A stretch of DNA of 28,967 nt, taken from NCBI GenBank assembly GCA_964597685.1, contig CAZQZC010000014.1, positions 1-28,967 on the forward strand. The letters run 5' to 3'. Source of the DNA: JBCBTJ01 sp964597685. GTDB taxonomy: Bacteria > Pseudomonadota > Alphaproteobacteria > Caulobacterales > Hyphomonadaceae. This document shows, in pieces, positions 1-7,747 of the stretch. Both the position numbers and the translations under genes were made by a program. The first letter of the stretch is position 1; each line of letters begins with the position of its first letter. The notes beneath the pieces are model-generated. The model saw only the letters and a program-made list of their open reading frames with translations, was not told where the DNA came from and made no database searches.

Positions 1-409
1 ACCCCTCCTGAACCGCCAAAACCACTAAGTAGAAAATGGCCCAGTTTTAAGGGGGGAAGGACACGACTAACCTATAGGGAACAGATGTGCGTTATGGCTC
101 CAAGTGACGGTGCAGACGGTCGCAAACACGGATGGGGAGCGTTGTTGGAAGGGTTGCATTCTTATTTGGCTGATGACTCGGTTTCTTCAAAGTAGGCATG
201 CTGCCAGCTACCCGTCCATCTTATGCAGCTACCCGCTACATCCTCACGGAGGACAGGTTGGGCTTAAGGCCGCCGTTGACCTTAAACCTGAGCAATGACA
301 GCTTCCGGCGAATTCCAGCCGCTGGTTCGTAATCGATCGAGCGTCTCCCGCCGCCGAGGGCGGGCGTCCGCACCCCCAGGGGCTCACATTTCTCACCCCG
401 CGGCTCGTC
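1..409. other. Left-edge stretch without a convincing gene
   Basis: About 400 nt with no gene I can support. A plus-strand frame is open from base 1 to a TAG at 193-195 (64 codons) and could be the tail of a gene entering from the left, but I do not recognise the peptide and it has no family motif. Base composition is visibly less GC-biased than in the genes that follow. The short A/T-rich stretch around 25-60 resembles the ends of some insertion sequences, but there is no transposase and no matching inverted end. The last ~60 nt hold short GC-rich inverted repeats downstream of the minus-strand acyl-CoA dehydrogenase stop, without a T-tract, so a terminator is not clear. Confidence 0.4.
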
Positions 410-1546
410 CTAAAACCCGTTCAAGCGCGCATAGCGGTCGCGGTGGAAGCTTTCGCCGCCGTAGAGGGCTTCCTGGACGCGGGCGCGTTTGAGGTAGAAG
501 CCGCTGTCGTGGGCGTCGGTCATGCCGATGCCGCCGTGCATCTGGACCATTTCGTTGCTCACGAGGTGCACGGTCTCCCCGGCGCGCGCCTTGGCGAGGC
601 TTGCCAGCTCGGGCGTGTCGTTGCGGGTCTCGTCCACGCCCGAAAGCGCGGCGGCGACGCAGGAGCGGGTGAGCTCCAGCTCGGTGAACATGATCGAGGC
701 GCGGTGCTGCAGCGCCTGGAAGCTGCCGATCAGCTGGCCGAATTGCTTGCGCGTCTGGAGGTATTCGAGCGTCATCTCAAACGCAGCGCCGGCCGAGCCG
801 AGCATTTCAGCGGCGAGCGCAATGCGCGCGCGGTCGAGCACCGGGTCGAGCAGGTCCCAGCCCTGGTCGACGCCGCCCAGAACATGGGCCTCGCCAAGGT
901 GAACGCCGTCCAGCGTGACGTGGGCCGCGCCATGGCTGTCGATCGTGTTGAGGGTCTGGACCGAGACGCCGTCCGTGTCGCGCGGAACGAGGAACAGCGT
1001 GATCCCGTGCGTGTCGCCCGGGCCGCCAAAGGTGCGCGCGGCGACGAGGAAGAGGTCTGCGAATTGGCCGTCGGGGACGTAGCGCTTGGCGCCCGTCAGC
1101 GTGTAGCCTTGGCCGTTCTTGTCCGCTTCGGTGGCGATCTGGGTTGGGGCGTGGTGTGCGCCTTCGTCGAGCGCCAGGGCCGCGAAGGCTTCGCCGGCGG
1201 CGAGCTTGGGCAGCCATTCGGCCTTCTGCGTCTCCGACCCGCCAAGGCTTAGCGCGGACGCGGCGACGACGCCCGTCTGCAAAAGCGGCGTGACCGCCAG
1301 CGTTCGCCCCATAGCCTCAAAGATCTGGCCCATGCCCACCATGCCGAAGCCGGACCCGCCATGCTCTTCCGGGATCAGAACCCCGAAGAAACCGAGCTCG
1401 GCGAGCTTGGCGCGTGTGTCGGGATCGTTTCCGTTCGCGCCTGCGTCGCGGAGCGCGCGGAGGTGAGAGACAGGCAGCTCGTCGCGCGCGAAATTCATCG
1501 CGGTGTCGCGGAGCATTTCCTGGTCTTCGGTGAGGACGAAAGTCAT
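410..1546 (-). CDS. Acyl-CoA dehydrogenase family protein, probable non-catalytic partner subunit
   Basis: A 378-aa flavoprotein of the acyl-CoA dehydrogenase fold, which introduces the alpha-beta double bond of acyl-CoA esters with FAD. The start MTFVLTEDQEML was chosen because it opens the conserved N-terminal helical domain; upstream in-frame sequence lies inside the preceding gene and is low-complexity Arg/Gly-rich. The middle beta domain and C-terminal helices (EYLQTRKQFGQ, QMHGGIGMT) are recognisable. Near residue 360 the usual catalytic-Glu loop (YEGTS type) reads LYGGES, so the canonical base seems to be missing. The neighbouring dehydrogenase ends 2 nt upstream and does keep that Glu. 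Paired genes of this kind often form alpha2beta2 enzymes acting on bulky acyl chains such as steroid or terpenoid side chains. The substrate cannot be read from sequence. Confidence 0.88.
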   Translation of the reverse strand: MTFVLTEDQEMLRDTAMNFARDELPVSHLRALRDAGANGNDPDTRAKLAELGFFGVLIPEEHGGSGFGMVGMGQIFEAMGRTLAVTPLLQTGVVAASALSLGGSETQKAEWLPKLAAGEAFAALALDEGAHHAPTQIATEADKNGQGYTLTGAKRYVPDGQFADLFLVAARTFGGPGDTHGITLFLVPRDTDGVSVQTLNTIDSHGAAHVTLDGVHLGEAHVLGGVDQGWDLLDPVLDRARIALAAEMLGSAGAAFEMTLEYLQTRKQFGQLIGSFQALQHRASIMFTELELTRSCVAAALSGVDETRNDTPELASLAKARAGETVHLVSNEMVQMHGGIGMTDAHDSGFYLKRARVQEALYGGESFHRDRYARLNGF

Positions 1547-1548
1547 GG

Positions 1549-2757
1549 CTATTGATGCTCCCGCAGGCCCAGGACGCGCTTCGCGATCACGTTGAGATTC
1601 ACCTCGCTCGTCCCGCCTTCGATGGAATTGCCCTTGGAGCGCAGCATGTTGCGGGTCGCCTTCATGGCGTTCGTGTCGAAGCCGTCGCCCTCCCAGCCCA
1701 GCGCTTCCGTGCCGAGCGCCTCGACCATCAGCTCGCATTTTTCCTGGTTCAGCTTGGCCGCGCCGTACTTCAGGATCGACGCGGTATGGCCCACCTCCTG
1801 GCCGGCCTTGGCCTGCTCGGTGGAGCGGCGCACCGTCAGCCCGAAGGCTTTGTCGTACATCATGTGCTTGGCGACGCGCGCGCGCAGGTCATGGTCGGCC
1901 AGGCGGTCCGCCTCGTCGGCGCCGATGGCTGTCTTCGCCACTTCGTGCAAGGGCCTCGACCCGCCCGCGCCGCCGAAGCCGCCGGCGGAGATCGACGAGC
2001 GCTCGAATTGCAGGAGACGCTTGGCGATCTCCGACCCGCCGTTCACCCGGCCGACGAGCTGGTCCTTCGGCACTTGGACGTCGGTGAAGAAGGTCTCGCA
2101 AAAGGGCGAAGAGCCGGAGATCAGCTTGATGGGCCGCGTCTCCACGCCCTCGCTCTCCATGTCGAACAGGATGAAGCTGATGCCTTCATGCTTGACCGCG
2201 CTATCCGTGCGCACAAGGCAGAAGATCCAGTCGGCCTGATTGGCGTAGGAGGTCCAGACCTTCTGGCCGTTGATCACATAATCATCGCCCTTGTACTCGC
2301 ATTTCGTCTGAAGACAGGCGAGATCCGAGCCCGCGCCCGGTTCCGAATAGCCTTGGCACCAGCGGATCTCGCCCTTCACGATGCCGGGAATGAAGCGCTT
2401 CTTCTGGTCTTCGTTTCCAAATTCCAGGAGCGCGGGCCCAAACATCCACAGCCCGAAAGAGAAGAGCGGCGGGCGCGCTTTGATGCGGCGCATCTCCTCC
2501 TGCAGCACCTTGGCTTGCGCTTTTGAGAGGCCGCCGCCGCCATATTCGGCGGGCCATTCCGGCGCGGTCCAGCCCTTTTCGCCCATGCGCTCAAGCCAGA
2601 GCTTGGCCTCTGGGTTCTTGAACGCCTCCTTGCGGCCGCCCCAGACGATCTCGTTCTCTGGCATGGGCGTGCGCATGCTTTGGGGGCAATTCGCCTCCAG
2701 CCAGTCGCGGACGTCTTCTCGATACGCGTCGAGCGTCTGCGTGTCGCCTAGGGCCAT
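1549..2757 (-). CDS. Acyl-CoA dehydrogenase, catalytic subunit
   Basis: A 402-aa acyl-CoA dehydrogenase. The ATG at 2757 is supported by GGGAGG about 7 nt upstream; a longer reading frame exists but adds only a Pro/Arg-rich extension. Visible family features are the WCQGYSEPGAGSDLA segment of the beta domain (flavin/substrate contacts), the VWTSYAN segment, and the C-terminal IEGGTSEVN motif with Glu near residue 380, the position of the catalytic base in medium-chain-type dehydrogenases. It lies 2 nt upstream of the second dehydrogenase (410-1546) on the same strand, so the pair is almost certainly co-translated and probably forms a heteromer. Role: first oxidative step of beta-oxidation of an unknown acyl-CoA. 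Electron acceptor would be ETF, from family knowledge. Confidence 0.92.
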   Translation of the reverse strand: MALGDTQTLDAYREDVRDWLEANCPQSMRTPMPENEIVWGGRKEAFKNPEAKLWLERMGEKGWTAPEWPAEYGGGGLSKAQAKVLQEEMRRIKARPPLFSFGLWMFGPALLEFGNEDQKKRFIPGIVKGEIRWCQGYSEPGAGSDLACLQTKCEYKGDDYVINGQKVWTSYANQADWIFCLVRTDSAVKHEGISFILFDMESEGVETRPIKLISGSSPFCETFFTDVQVPKDQLVGRVNGGSEIAKRLLQFERSSISAGGFGGAGGSRPLHEVAKTAIGADEADRLADHDLRARVAKHMMYDKAFGLTVRRSTEQAKAGQEVGHTASILKYGAAKLNQEKCELMVEALGTEALGWEGDGFDTNAMKATRNMLRSKGNSIEGGTSEVNLNVIAKRVLGLREHQ

Positions 2758-2841
2758 GGGCCGCCTCCCGTTTCCGTTTACGCGAAGTGTAAGCGGCGGC
2801 GACGGCCGCGCCAAGGCTGACTATGGGTCAAACCGCCAGCG

Positions 2842-3225
2842 TCACCCAACGGGGTAGAAGAATTCCTCGCGCACGATCTTGCCGTTCTCGACCGTGTATT
2901 CGCCGAGTTCTTGCATCTGCATCCGCTCGCCGGTTTCCTTCGTGGTGACGTCCATGGAGAAGATGACGCCGAACCGGTTCTCCCCGTGAAAATAGGGGCC
3001 TTCCGCCTTCGCGGAGTGGACGTCGTGCGCGCCGTACCACCAGTCATGCTTGCCGCGGATCGCGTCCAAACCGGCCGCTTCGGCGCCCATGCCTTCCATG
3101 GGCAGGGCTTCGACCGAGACGGCGTCCGGCGCGTAAAGCGTGTTGAGCGCTTGGGCCTCTTCGCCCGTGTTGCAATACTCCACCAGCTTCTTGCCGACCT
3201 CTTGGAGCGTTGACTTGAATTCCAT
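2842..3225 (-). CDS. SnoaL-like / nuclear transport factor 2-fold protein
   Basis: A 127-aa protein with the length and composition of the SnoaL-like NTF2 fold: N-terminal helix, then ALNTLYAPDAVSVEA, then strands with alternating acidic and aromatic residues (KHDWWYGAHDV, GENRFGVIFSMDV) ending in KIVREEFFYP. The ATG at 3225 has GGGAGG 8 nt upstream. The same frame stays open far upstream, but that part is antisense to the glycosyltransferase gene and is rejected. NTF2-fold proteins of this size act as isomerases, hydratases or binding proteins; the specific reaction cannot be told. It sits 84 nt upstream of the dehydrogenase pair on the same strand, so a shared transcript is possible. Confidence 0.8.
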   Translation of the reverse strand: MEFKSTLQEVGKKLVEYCNTGEEAQALNTLYAPDAVSVEALPMEGMGAEAAGLDAIRGKHDWWYGAHDVHSAKAEGPYFHGENRFGVIFSMDVTTKETGERMQMQELGEYTVENGKIVREEFFYPVG

Positions 3226-3287
3226 GATCACATCCTCCCGATAACAGGGCTGGAGTTTATCATGTCCGGGCTTTCCGATGAACGGGT

Positions 3288-3512
3288 CTAGCGTCGGAAC
3301 AGGCTGTTCTCCGGGCCCGTGTCGACGCCCAATAGGTTCACAGCATGAACCAGCGCGACAACCAGGCCGAACACCGCCGCGATCATGATCACGCGCCAGG
3401 GCAGCCGACGTGGTTTGAGGTCGTTCCACGGTTGTCCGGCGCGCCAGTTCGCAAAAACCGCGAGGCCCGCCAACGCGGCCAGCGCGGCGAAGGTGAGGAT
3501 CCAGTCGAGCAC
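3288..3512 (-). CDS. Small two-helix membrane protein
   Basis: A 74-aa protein starting with GTG at 3512, only 3 nt after the stop of the glycosyltransferase gene, which suggests translational coupling. Two hydrophobic segments are visible: residues about 2-22, rich in Leu/Ala, and about 41-62 (IAAVFGLVVALVHAVNLLG). They are separated by a basic loop with KPRRLPWR. That pattern predicts two transmembrane helices with a positively charged cytoplasmic loop. I do not recognise the family. The position argues for a small partner or accessory of the glycosyltransferase, but this is inference. Confidence 0.55.
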   Translation of the reverse strand: MLDWILTFAALAALAGLAVFANWRAGQPWNDLKPRRLPWRVIMIAAVFGLVVALVHAVNLLGVDTGPENSLFRR

Positions 3513-3515
3513 GGG

Positions 3516-5009
3516 CTATTCTGCGAAGGCGATCATGGGGCTGAGAACAGGTTTGGCCGTCAGGCCATGGGGTGTCTTGGCCCAGACATGGGGGTTGCGC
3601 ACCCATCCGTAAACCGCGCGGACAGCAGCAAGCGTTTGAACCGGCCAATAGAGCGGCAGTGTTGCGATCGCCGCCAGCCGGCTCGCCCTCAATCGTCCGG
3701 GCGCCGCCAGCGCGGCGGCCAGGTTGACGGCGTATCCGGCCGACATGAGCCACAAATCCAACACGCCGACGCTGACCGACGGCGCCAGCCAACACAACGC
3801 CACCCAGAGCAGCAGCGGGCCATGGACAAGGGCGGAAAGGATCGCGGCGCTGAGTTGAACGGACAGAATGGAAAACTTGATGCGGCCCATGCCGCGCGCT
3901 GCGGCGGCGGGATCGCGCATCAGAACCATCCAGGTCTGGATGTATCCTTTGATCCAGCGCGACCTCTGCGCGGTCCAAACCGAGAGGATCTCCGGCGCTT
4001 CCTCAAGGGTTGGCGGCGTGATCGATCCGACGCTCCAGCCCAGGCGAGCGAGGCGGGCGCCGAGGTCGGCGTCCTCGGTCACGTTCCAGGCGTCCCAGCC
4101 GCCCACGGCGCGCAGGGCGTCGATCCGGAAATGATTGCTCGTTCCGCCCAGAAGAATCGGCAGGCCCAACCAGGCGGCGGCCGGCACCAATAGCCCGAAT
4201 TGAAGATCGTATTCGAGCGCCCATTGCGATGCGAGCCAGCTTTCCCGTCCATTGCGCGCTTTCAACGGGGCCTGGACGCAGGCGAGGGTTTCACCGCCGT
4301 TTTCGAAGGCCGCAAGTGCGGCGTTCAACTGGTCTGGGTGCGGCAAGTCTTCCGCATCGTAGACCGCCACGAAGGCGCCCTCTGCGAAGTCCAAACCGTA
4401 GTTCAATGCGCGCGGTTTGGTGCGCGGCGCGCCGTCTGGGGCGATCAGGATGCGGCAGCCTTGGGGAAGGTTCGAGGTTTCCAGCGCTGCGCGCGTTTCA
4501 GGATCGTCCTCCTCTGTTAGAAAGATAACGTCCAGGCGGTCGGCCGGGTAGCGCAGGGCGCGCATTGCCGCGGCGATCTTTGCAGCGCAATTCGCCTCTC
4601 GATAAAGTGGGATGAGCAGCGTGTAGATCGGACGTCGGCTTGCCGAGGGCGACGGTTTGGCGGGCCCCGACCGTTTCAGCGCGCCGACAAGGGTCAGCGC
4701 CGCGCGAAGGGCGATCGCTGCGGCGAACAGGATCAGGCCAAGCGCATAGACGGCGACGAGGACGGCTTCCGGAGCGGCTAGGCCGGCGACGCCAAGCAGC
4801 GCGCCCGCCTTCGCCGCCAACCGCTCCTGGGACGGCGACAATCGTGTTCGGGCGGACGAGGTCGGGCTGGCCTCCGGAAGGGCGTTGCTGGCGCGCCAAG
4901 CGCGATCATCGTTCGGCGCGTCAACAACCCAATACGAATGCCCGCGTTCGCCTTCGACGCAAATCGAACGCTGACCCATCGTGGTGAATGCAATTTCTCC
5001 GTGCCCCAT
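3516..5009 (-). CDS. Membrane glycosyltransferase, GT2 / cellulose-synthase-like
   Basis: A processive-type family 2 glycosyltransferase, up to 497 aa. Numbered from the ATG at 5009, a Ser/Arg-rich N-terminus precedes transmembrane helices at about 70-110. The GT-A domain begins with YTLLIPLYREAN (129-140). The nucleotide-sugar aspartates are in DAED (218-221), the catalytic-base Asp in TEDAD (311-315), and the acceptor motif QRSRW plus WIKG at 348-355. At least three hydrophobic helices follow. This D, DxD-like, D, QxxRW set is that of enzymes exporting beta-linked polysaccharides (cellulose, poly-N-acetylglucosamine, hyaluronan types). No PilZ domain and no bcs or ica partners are present. 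The start is uncertain: neither 5009 nor the internal ATG at 4979 has a good ribosome-binding site. Donor sugar is unknown; a surface polysaccharide role is likely. Confidence 0.88.
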   Translation of the reverse strand: MGHGEIAFTTMGQRSICVEGERGHSYWVVDAPNDDRAWRASNALPEASPTSSARTRLSPSQERLAAKAGALLGVAGLAAPEAVLVAVYALGLILFAAAIALRAALTLVGALKRSGPAKPSPSASRRPIYTLLIPLYREANCAAKIAAAMRALRYPADRLDVIFLTEEDDPETRAALETSNLPQGCRILIAPDGAPRTKPRALNYGLDFAEGAFVAVYDAEDLPHPDQLNAALAAFENGGETLACVQAPLKARNGRESWLASQWALEYDLQFGLLVPAAAWLGLPILLGGTSNHFRIDALRAVGGWDAWNVTEDADLGARLARLGWSVGSITPPTLEEAPEILSVWTAQRSRWIKGYIQTWMVLMRDPAAAARGMGRIKFSILSVQLSAAILSALVHGPLLLWVALCWLAPSVSVGVLDLWLMSAGYAVNLAAALAAPGRLRASRLAAIATLPLYWPVQTLAAVRAVYGWVRNPHVWAKTPHGLTAKPVLSPMIAFAE

Positions 5010-5065
5010 CCAATAAGGAAAACGGGCATGGATAGAGTTTCCAGCAACTCTTGGGCGTTAATCGC

Positions 5066-6052
5066 TCAATTCAATTCTAATGGGAGTTTTTCTCCCAATT
5101 GCGTTCCACTGAGCCAGGCGTGTTCCACGCGACCGCCTAGCAGCCAATCGCCGCAAACGCCGATCCTTGCATTCGCGTCCCAGCGGAAGGAGCCTCTCGC
5201 GGGTGTGTCCACAATGGCGTATCGCCATCGGTGCGCTTGCGCGAAAGCGGGCGGCGGCGCGCCAACCCGCCGTGCGAAGTCCGCCATAAGGCGGTCAGCG
5301 ACATCTGGCGCCGCCGCTTCGAGATTTTGGATTGACCAGTCCGTCGTCGCTTGAAGCACCCAGGCTTCGGCGTCGCCACGGCCGGGCTTGGACGTGTTCC
5401 GGGCAGCCCAGCCAATCGGCGAGCTTTGGAACGTCGCGCCGTCGAAGTCGACCCCGACAGGCTCGCCAAATGCAGCCATAACCGCCCAAATCGGCTTGGA
5501 GATCGCGGTTCTCGCCAGGCCCGCCAAGTCAGGCGACGCCGCCTCGAGCAGCGGAGGCGCTTGCTCAGCCGGCACAGCCAAGACAACCGCCTCGAAGGGC
5601 CCGATTTCGCGCCCATCTTCGAAATGGAGGGCGTGGTCAGGCGCTTGGCCGGCGATGCGCTCAATCCGCACCCCCCAGTCGATTGCGGCGCCGGCGGCGA
5701 GGTGTTTAACGATCGCATTCATACTGGGAACGCCGACGTAGCGCTTAGCGTCCGGAGCTTGCGTCAAGTCGTACGCTTCCGTGATGTCGACGATCCGCCC
5801 ACGCCATTGCGCGGCAACCCCCGCCTGCACCCAATCCTCGACGGCGGCGGCGAACGCGTCGTCGGACGCCGAGATGTATTGGGCGCCATGGTCCCAGCGG
5901 ATCTCACCGAGCGGCGTGTCCATCCGGCGCGTCGAGAGCCGCCCGCCCGGTCCGCGACCCTTGTCGAACAAGCGCACGGCCACGCCAGCTCGCCCGAGCG
6001 CTTTCGCGCAGGCGAGGCCCGCCATTCCGGCGCCTATGATTGCAACACTCAT
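5066..6052 (-). CDS. Renalase-like FAD-dependent oxidoreductase
   Basis: A 328-aa flavoprotein. The ATG at 6052 has AAGGAG 7 nt upstream and opens directly with the FAD-binding Rossmann motif GAGMAGL (7-13), followed by the acidic strand end LFDKGRGPGGRLSTRR and WDHGAQYI (53-60). This N-terminus is typical of the renalase-like branch of the monoamine-oxidase superfamily. Bacterial renalases oxidise wrongly reduced NAD(P)H isomers, but many family members are uncharacterised, so the substrate is inferred only. It is divergent from the photolyase gene with 123 nt between the starts. Pairing of such oxidoreductases with photolyase-like genes is something I recall from other bacteria, and a shared response to light or oxidative stress is plausible. 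Confidence 0.85.
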   Translation of the reverse strand: MSVAIIGAGMAGLACAKALGRAGVAVRLFDKGRGPGGRLSTRRMDTPLGEIRWDHGAQYISASDDAFAAAVEDWVQAGVAAQWRGRIVDITEAYDLTQAPDAKRYVGVPSMNAIVKHLAAGAAIDWGVRIERIAGQAPDHALHFEDGREIGPFEAVVLAVPAEQAPPLLEAASPDLAGLARTAISKPIWAVMAAFGEPVGVDFDGATFQSSPIGWAARNTSKPGRGDAEAWVLQATTDWSIQNLEAAAPDVADRLMADFARRVGAPPPAFAQAHRWRYAIVDTPARGSFRWDANARIGVCGDWLLGGRVEHAWLSGTQLGEKLPLELN

Positions 6053-6140
6053 CGCCCGCTCCTTCGACCGATCGAGACTTAGCGTTGCGGCCAGGAAGAT
6101 CGACTGAGACCGGCTGTTCTGTCGCAGCTGCAGTCGCACC

Positions 6141-6169
6141 TTGGCTCAGCACTCTATTTGTTCTATTTA
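6141..6169 (+). promoter_or_regulatory. Candidate sigma-70-type promoter of the photolyase gene (leaderless)
   Basis: TTGGCT at 6141-6146, a 17-nt spacer, and TATTTA at 6164-6169. The predicted transcription start, 7 nt after the -10 box, falls on the A of the ATG at 6176. No Shine-Dalgarno sequence precedes that ATG, so a leaderless mRNA fits both observations. Confidence 0.45.
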
Positions 6170-6175
6170 TGTTCC

Positions 6176-7747
6176 ATGGCTTTGCAGGTGGTCTGGTTCA
6201 AGCGTGATTTGCGTGTGCACGACCATGCCGCGCTCGTTGCGGCCTGCGCGGCCAACGGCCCTGTATTGCCCGTTTACGTGTTCGAGCCGGAACTTTGGGC
6301 GCTGCCGGAGCATTCGGCGCGTCAGTTCGGTTTTTTGATCGAATGTTTGAGTGAGTTGGACGCCGCCCTCTGGTCCCGCGGGGCTCGGCTTCACCTGGCT
6401 GTCGGGGAGGCGTGCGACGTGTTCACTCGGCTCCACGTCAGACATGGGCTTGCGGCGATCCACGCCCACGAGGAAACCGGCCTGCAATGGACGTTCGATC
6501 GCGACATCGCCGTACGCGCTTGGGCGCGCCGCGCCGGCGTGCCGTTTCGGGAGTATTCCCAGCATGGCGTGATACGCGGCCTGAGGGCGCGCGACGGTTG
6601 GGCGCGGCGTTGGAACGATCGTATGAGCGGGCCGCGATTGAAGGCGCCAAACGCAATCGGGGCGGCGGAGATCCCCGGCGACGGGTGGCCGCGCGGCGCG
6701 GAACTTGGGATTACGTCCGACGCGTGTCCCCAGCGTCAGCGCGGCGGTCGAGCGGCGGGCGTGGAGCTTCTCCAGTCTTTTCTGGAGGATCGCGGGCGGA
6801 CCTACCGCACCGCCATGTCTAGTCCGGTCAGCGCGTTTGAAGCCTGTTCGCGGCTATCGCCCCACCTCGCCTTCGGCACGATCTCGATGCGCGAAACCTA
6901 CCAGGCTGCGCGGCGTGCGCACGCGCAGTTTGCGACAGCGGGGGATGGCGCCTTCAAGCTTGCGCTGGACAGTTTTATTGGCCGGCTCCATTGGCACTGC
7001 CATTTCATGCAGAAATTGGAGAACGAAACCTCGATCGAGCGGCGCAATCTTCATCCGGCCTATGACGGGCTGCGGCGCGATCCCGAGCCGGACGATCCGC
7101 GCTTGGCCGCATGGATCGACGGGCGGACGGGATTTCCCTTCGTCGACGCCTGCATGCGGGCGCTGCGGGAGACGGGGTGGTTGAATTTTCGCATGCGAGC
7201 CATGGTCATGGCGTTCTCAAGCTATCACCTGTGGTTCCATTGGCGATTGCCGGCGCAATTGCTGGCCGCGCGATTTACGGATTTCGAAGCCGGGATCCAC
7301 TATCCCCAAGCGCAAATGCAATCGGGGACGACGGGCGTGAACACAGCGCGCATTTATAATCCGGTGAAGCAATCGCAGGATCAGGACCCAGAGGGCGCTT
7401 TTGTCCGGCGCTGGGTTCCCGAACTGGCGAAACTGCCGACGCAATTCATCCATGCGCCGTGGGAGGCGCCGGCGCGGGCGCTTTCGGCGGCGGGGATAGA
7501 GCTTGGCGCGGATTACCCGCATCGGATTGTCGACCATGTGGCGGCGGGACGCGAAGCTCGGGAGAAAATCTACGCGCGACGGAAAGGCGCGGCCTATCGC
7601 CGAACAGCTGCCGCGATTCAGGACAAGCACGGCTCGCGTCGATCCGGCATCGCCCATCGCGGTCAGAGATCGAACGCGACGGCGCGGTCGAGTGATCAGT
7701 TGAATCTCGATTTCGGCCCAATGGGAGCCGGCGACCATGCCCCGTAA
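6176..7747 (+). CDS. Cryptochrome / photolyase family flavoprotein
   Basis: A 523-aa member of the photolyase/cryptochrome family. The N-terminal alpha/beta antenna domain starts with VVWFKRDLRVHDHAAL and the C-terminal half is the FAD-binding helical domain (WIDGRTGFPFVDACMRAL, then GWLNFRMRAMVM, then IYNPVKQSQ and RRWVPEL). The ATG at 6176 was preferred over an in-frame TTG at 6158 because the conserved domain starts at once and a promoter -10 box covers the upstream codons. Compared from memory with E. coli PhrB, two Trp of the electron-transfer chain appear kept, but the NNGGWQWAASTG segment that carries the flavin-proximal and dimer-stacking Trp is replaced by GIHYPQAQMQSG. It may therefore not be a classical CPD photolyase. 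The C-terminal ~50 residues are basic and probably disordered, ending in LNLDF. The stop overlaps the DUF2256 gene by 11 nt. Confidence 0.92.
   Translation: MALQVVWFKRDLRVHDHAALVAACAANGPVLPVYVFEPELWALPEHSARQFGFLIECLSELDAALWSRGARLHLAVGEACDVFTRLHVRHGLAAIHAHEETGLQWTFDRDIAVRAWARRAGVPFREYSQHGVIRGLRARDGWARRWNDRMSGPRLKAPNAIGAAEIPGDGWPRGAELGITSDACPQRQRGGRAAGVELLQSFLEDRGRTYRTAMSSPVSAFEACSRLSPHLAFGTISMRETYQAARRAHAQFATAGDGAFKLALDSFIGRLHWHCHFMQKLENETSIERRNLHPAYDGLRRDPEPDDPRLAAWIDGRTGFPFVDACMRALRETGWLNFRMRAMVMAFSSYHLWFHWRLPAQLLAARFTDFEAGIHYPQAQMQSGTTGVNTARIYNPVKQSQDQDPEGAFVRRWVPELAKLPTQFIHAPWEAPARALSAAGIELGADYPHRIVDHVAAGREAREKIYARRKGAAYRRTAAAIQDKHGSRRSGIAHRGQRSNATARSSDQLNLDFGPMGAGDHAP

Noticed and set aside
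443..1252. Long plus-strand open frame opposite the acyl-CoA dehydrogenase
   Set aside because: It is an antisense shadow of a well-supported gene, caused by high GC content, and has no family signal. The same holds for 1552-2526, 3345-4193, 5351-6082 and 12534-13319.
1547..1738. 64-residue N-terminal extension of the 410-1546 acyl-CoA dehydrogenase
   Set aside because: It overlaps the upstream dehydrogenase gene and is low-complexity Arg/Gly/Glu-rich; the family domain starts at MTFVLTEDQ.
3226..3978. Long upstream extension of the SnoaL-like gene
   Set aside because: It runs through the small membrane-protein gene and the glycosyltransferase in another frame; a good ribosome-binding site supports the ATG at 3225.
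4778..5047. Alternative frame start upstream of the glycosyltransferase
   Set aside because: It is out of frame with the conserved glycosyltransferase domain and ends in low-complexity Arg/Pro-rich sequence; a frameshift is not needed.
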